Source: an uncultured Rhodospirillales bacterium (lineage in GTDB: Bacteria; Pseudomonadota; Alphaproteobacteria; Acetobacterales; Acetobacteraceae). From it: 33,998 bases of DNA. Both the position numbers and the translations under genes were made by a program. This document shows positions 33,998 through 33,998 of the stretch, piece by piece. A model generated the notes under the pieces. It made no database searches. It saw only the letters and a list, made by a program, of their open reading frames with translations, and was not told the DNA's origin. The stretch covers positions 1-33,998 of the forward strand of contig CAITOL010000076.1 in the NCBI GenBank assembly GCA_903893975.1, written 5' to 3'. Numbering within the stretch: position 1 is the first letter of the stretch; each line of letters begins with the position of its first letter.

Positions 33998-33998
33998 G
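33879..33998. mobile_element. One end of an IS5-superfamily insertion sequence
   Basis: Sequence composition changes abruptly after the cheR stop. The probable terminal inverted repeat starts GTCGTGTGGACAAACC at 33879, and CTAG (33875-33878) would be the target site duplication, matching the YTAR/TA preference known in this superfamily. The other end is outside the window, so boundaries are inferred. Confidence 0.65.

Overview
The window is a high-GC chromosomal segment, most likely from an alphaproteobacterium of the Rhodospirillales/Acetobacteraceae type. The grounds are the fabI/pdxH divergent pair, a ChpT-type histidine phosphotransferase beside a che operon with a hybrid CheA, and an NDUFAF5-like methyltransferase beside comF and a glutaredoxin. 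The taxonomic call is an inference; no rRNA or tRNA gene was seen. Coding density is very high and many genes overlap by 1-4 bases at ATGA or GTGA junctions.

Layout, left to right. (1) 157-1757, minus: an AtzE-like amidase with a small AtzG-like partner. (2) 1889-4189, plus: a RutF-like flavin reductase, then a fused CoA-binding/O-acetylhomoserine sulfhydrylase protein. (3) 4308-10967, plus: a surface-glycan cassette of AsnB-type amidotransferase, Wzx-like flippase, a fused Gfo/Idh/MocA-epimerase protein and a GT4 glycosyltransferase. (4) 10964-15506, minus: a coupled set of CDF metal transporter, BtuF-, BtuC- and BtuD-like importer parts, TonB and a PduO-type corrinoid adenosyltransferase, which reads as a cobalamin capture and activation operon. 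(5) pdxH (minus) and fabI (plus) diverge at about 16.2 kb. (6) 17.2-19.3 kb: a DUF4242 protein divergent from a SARP/BTAD-type regulator. (7) 19.3-23.2 kb, minus: four-domain rhodanese, comF, glutaredoxin, tyrS; then a divergent NDUFAF5-like methyltransferase, a DUF6434 protein and a HAD phosphatase. (8) 25.2-27.1 kb, minus: moaA and an isocitrate lyase/PEP mutase-family enzyme. (9) 27.4-33.9 kb, plus: chpT, hybrid cheA, cheW, cheY, cheB, cheR. (10) The right edge cuts into an IS5-type insertion sequence whose end abuts the cheR stop codon.

Most genes are housekeeping or common accessory functions. The items most worth a second look are the two multi-domain fusions, the SARP/DUF4242 pair with palindromes in its shared promoter, the four-rhodanese protein with a single plausible catalytic Cys, the coupled CDF/Btu/TonB/adenosyltransferase operon, and the insertion sequence sharing a CTAG with the cheR stop. 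I did not find a clearly new multi-gene system. All family calls come from reading the sequence, not from database searches.
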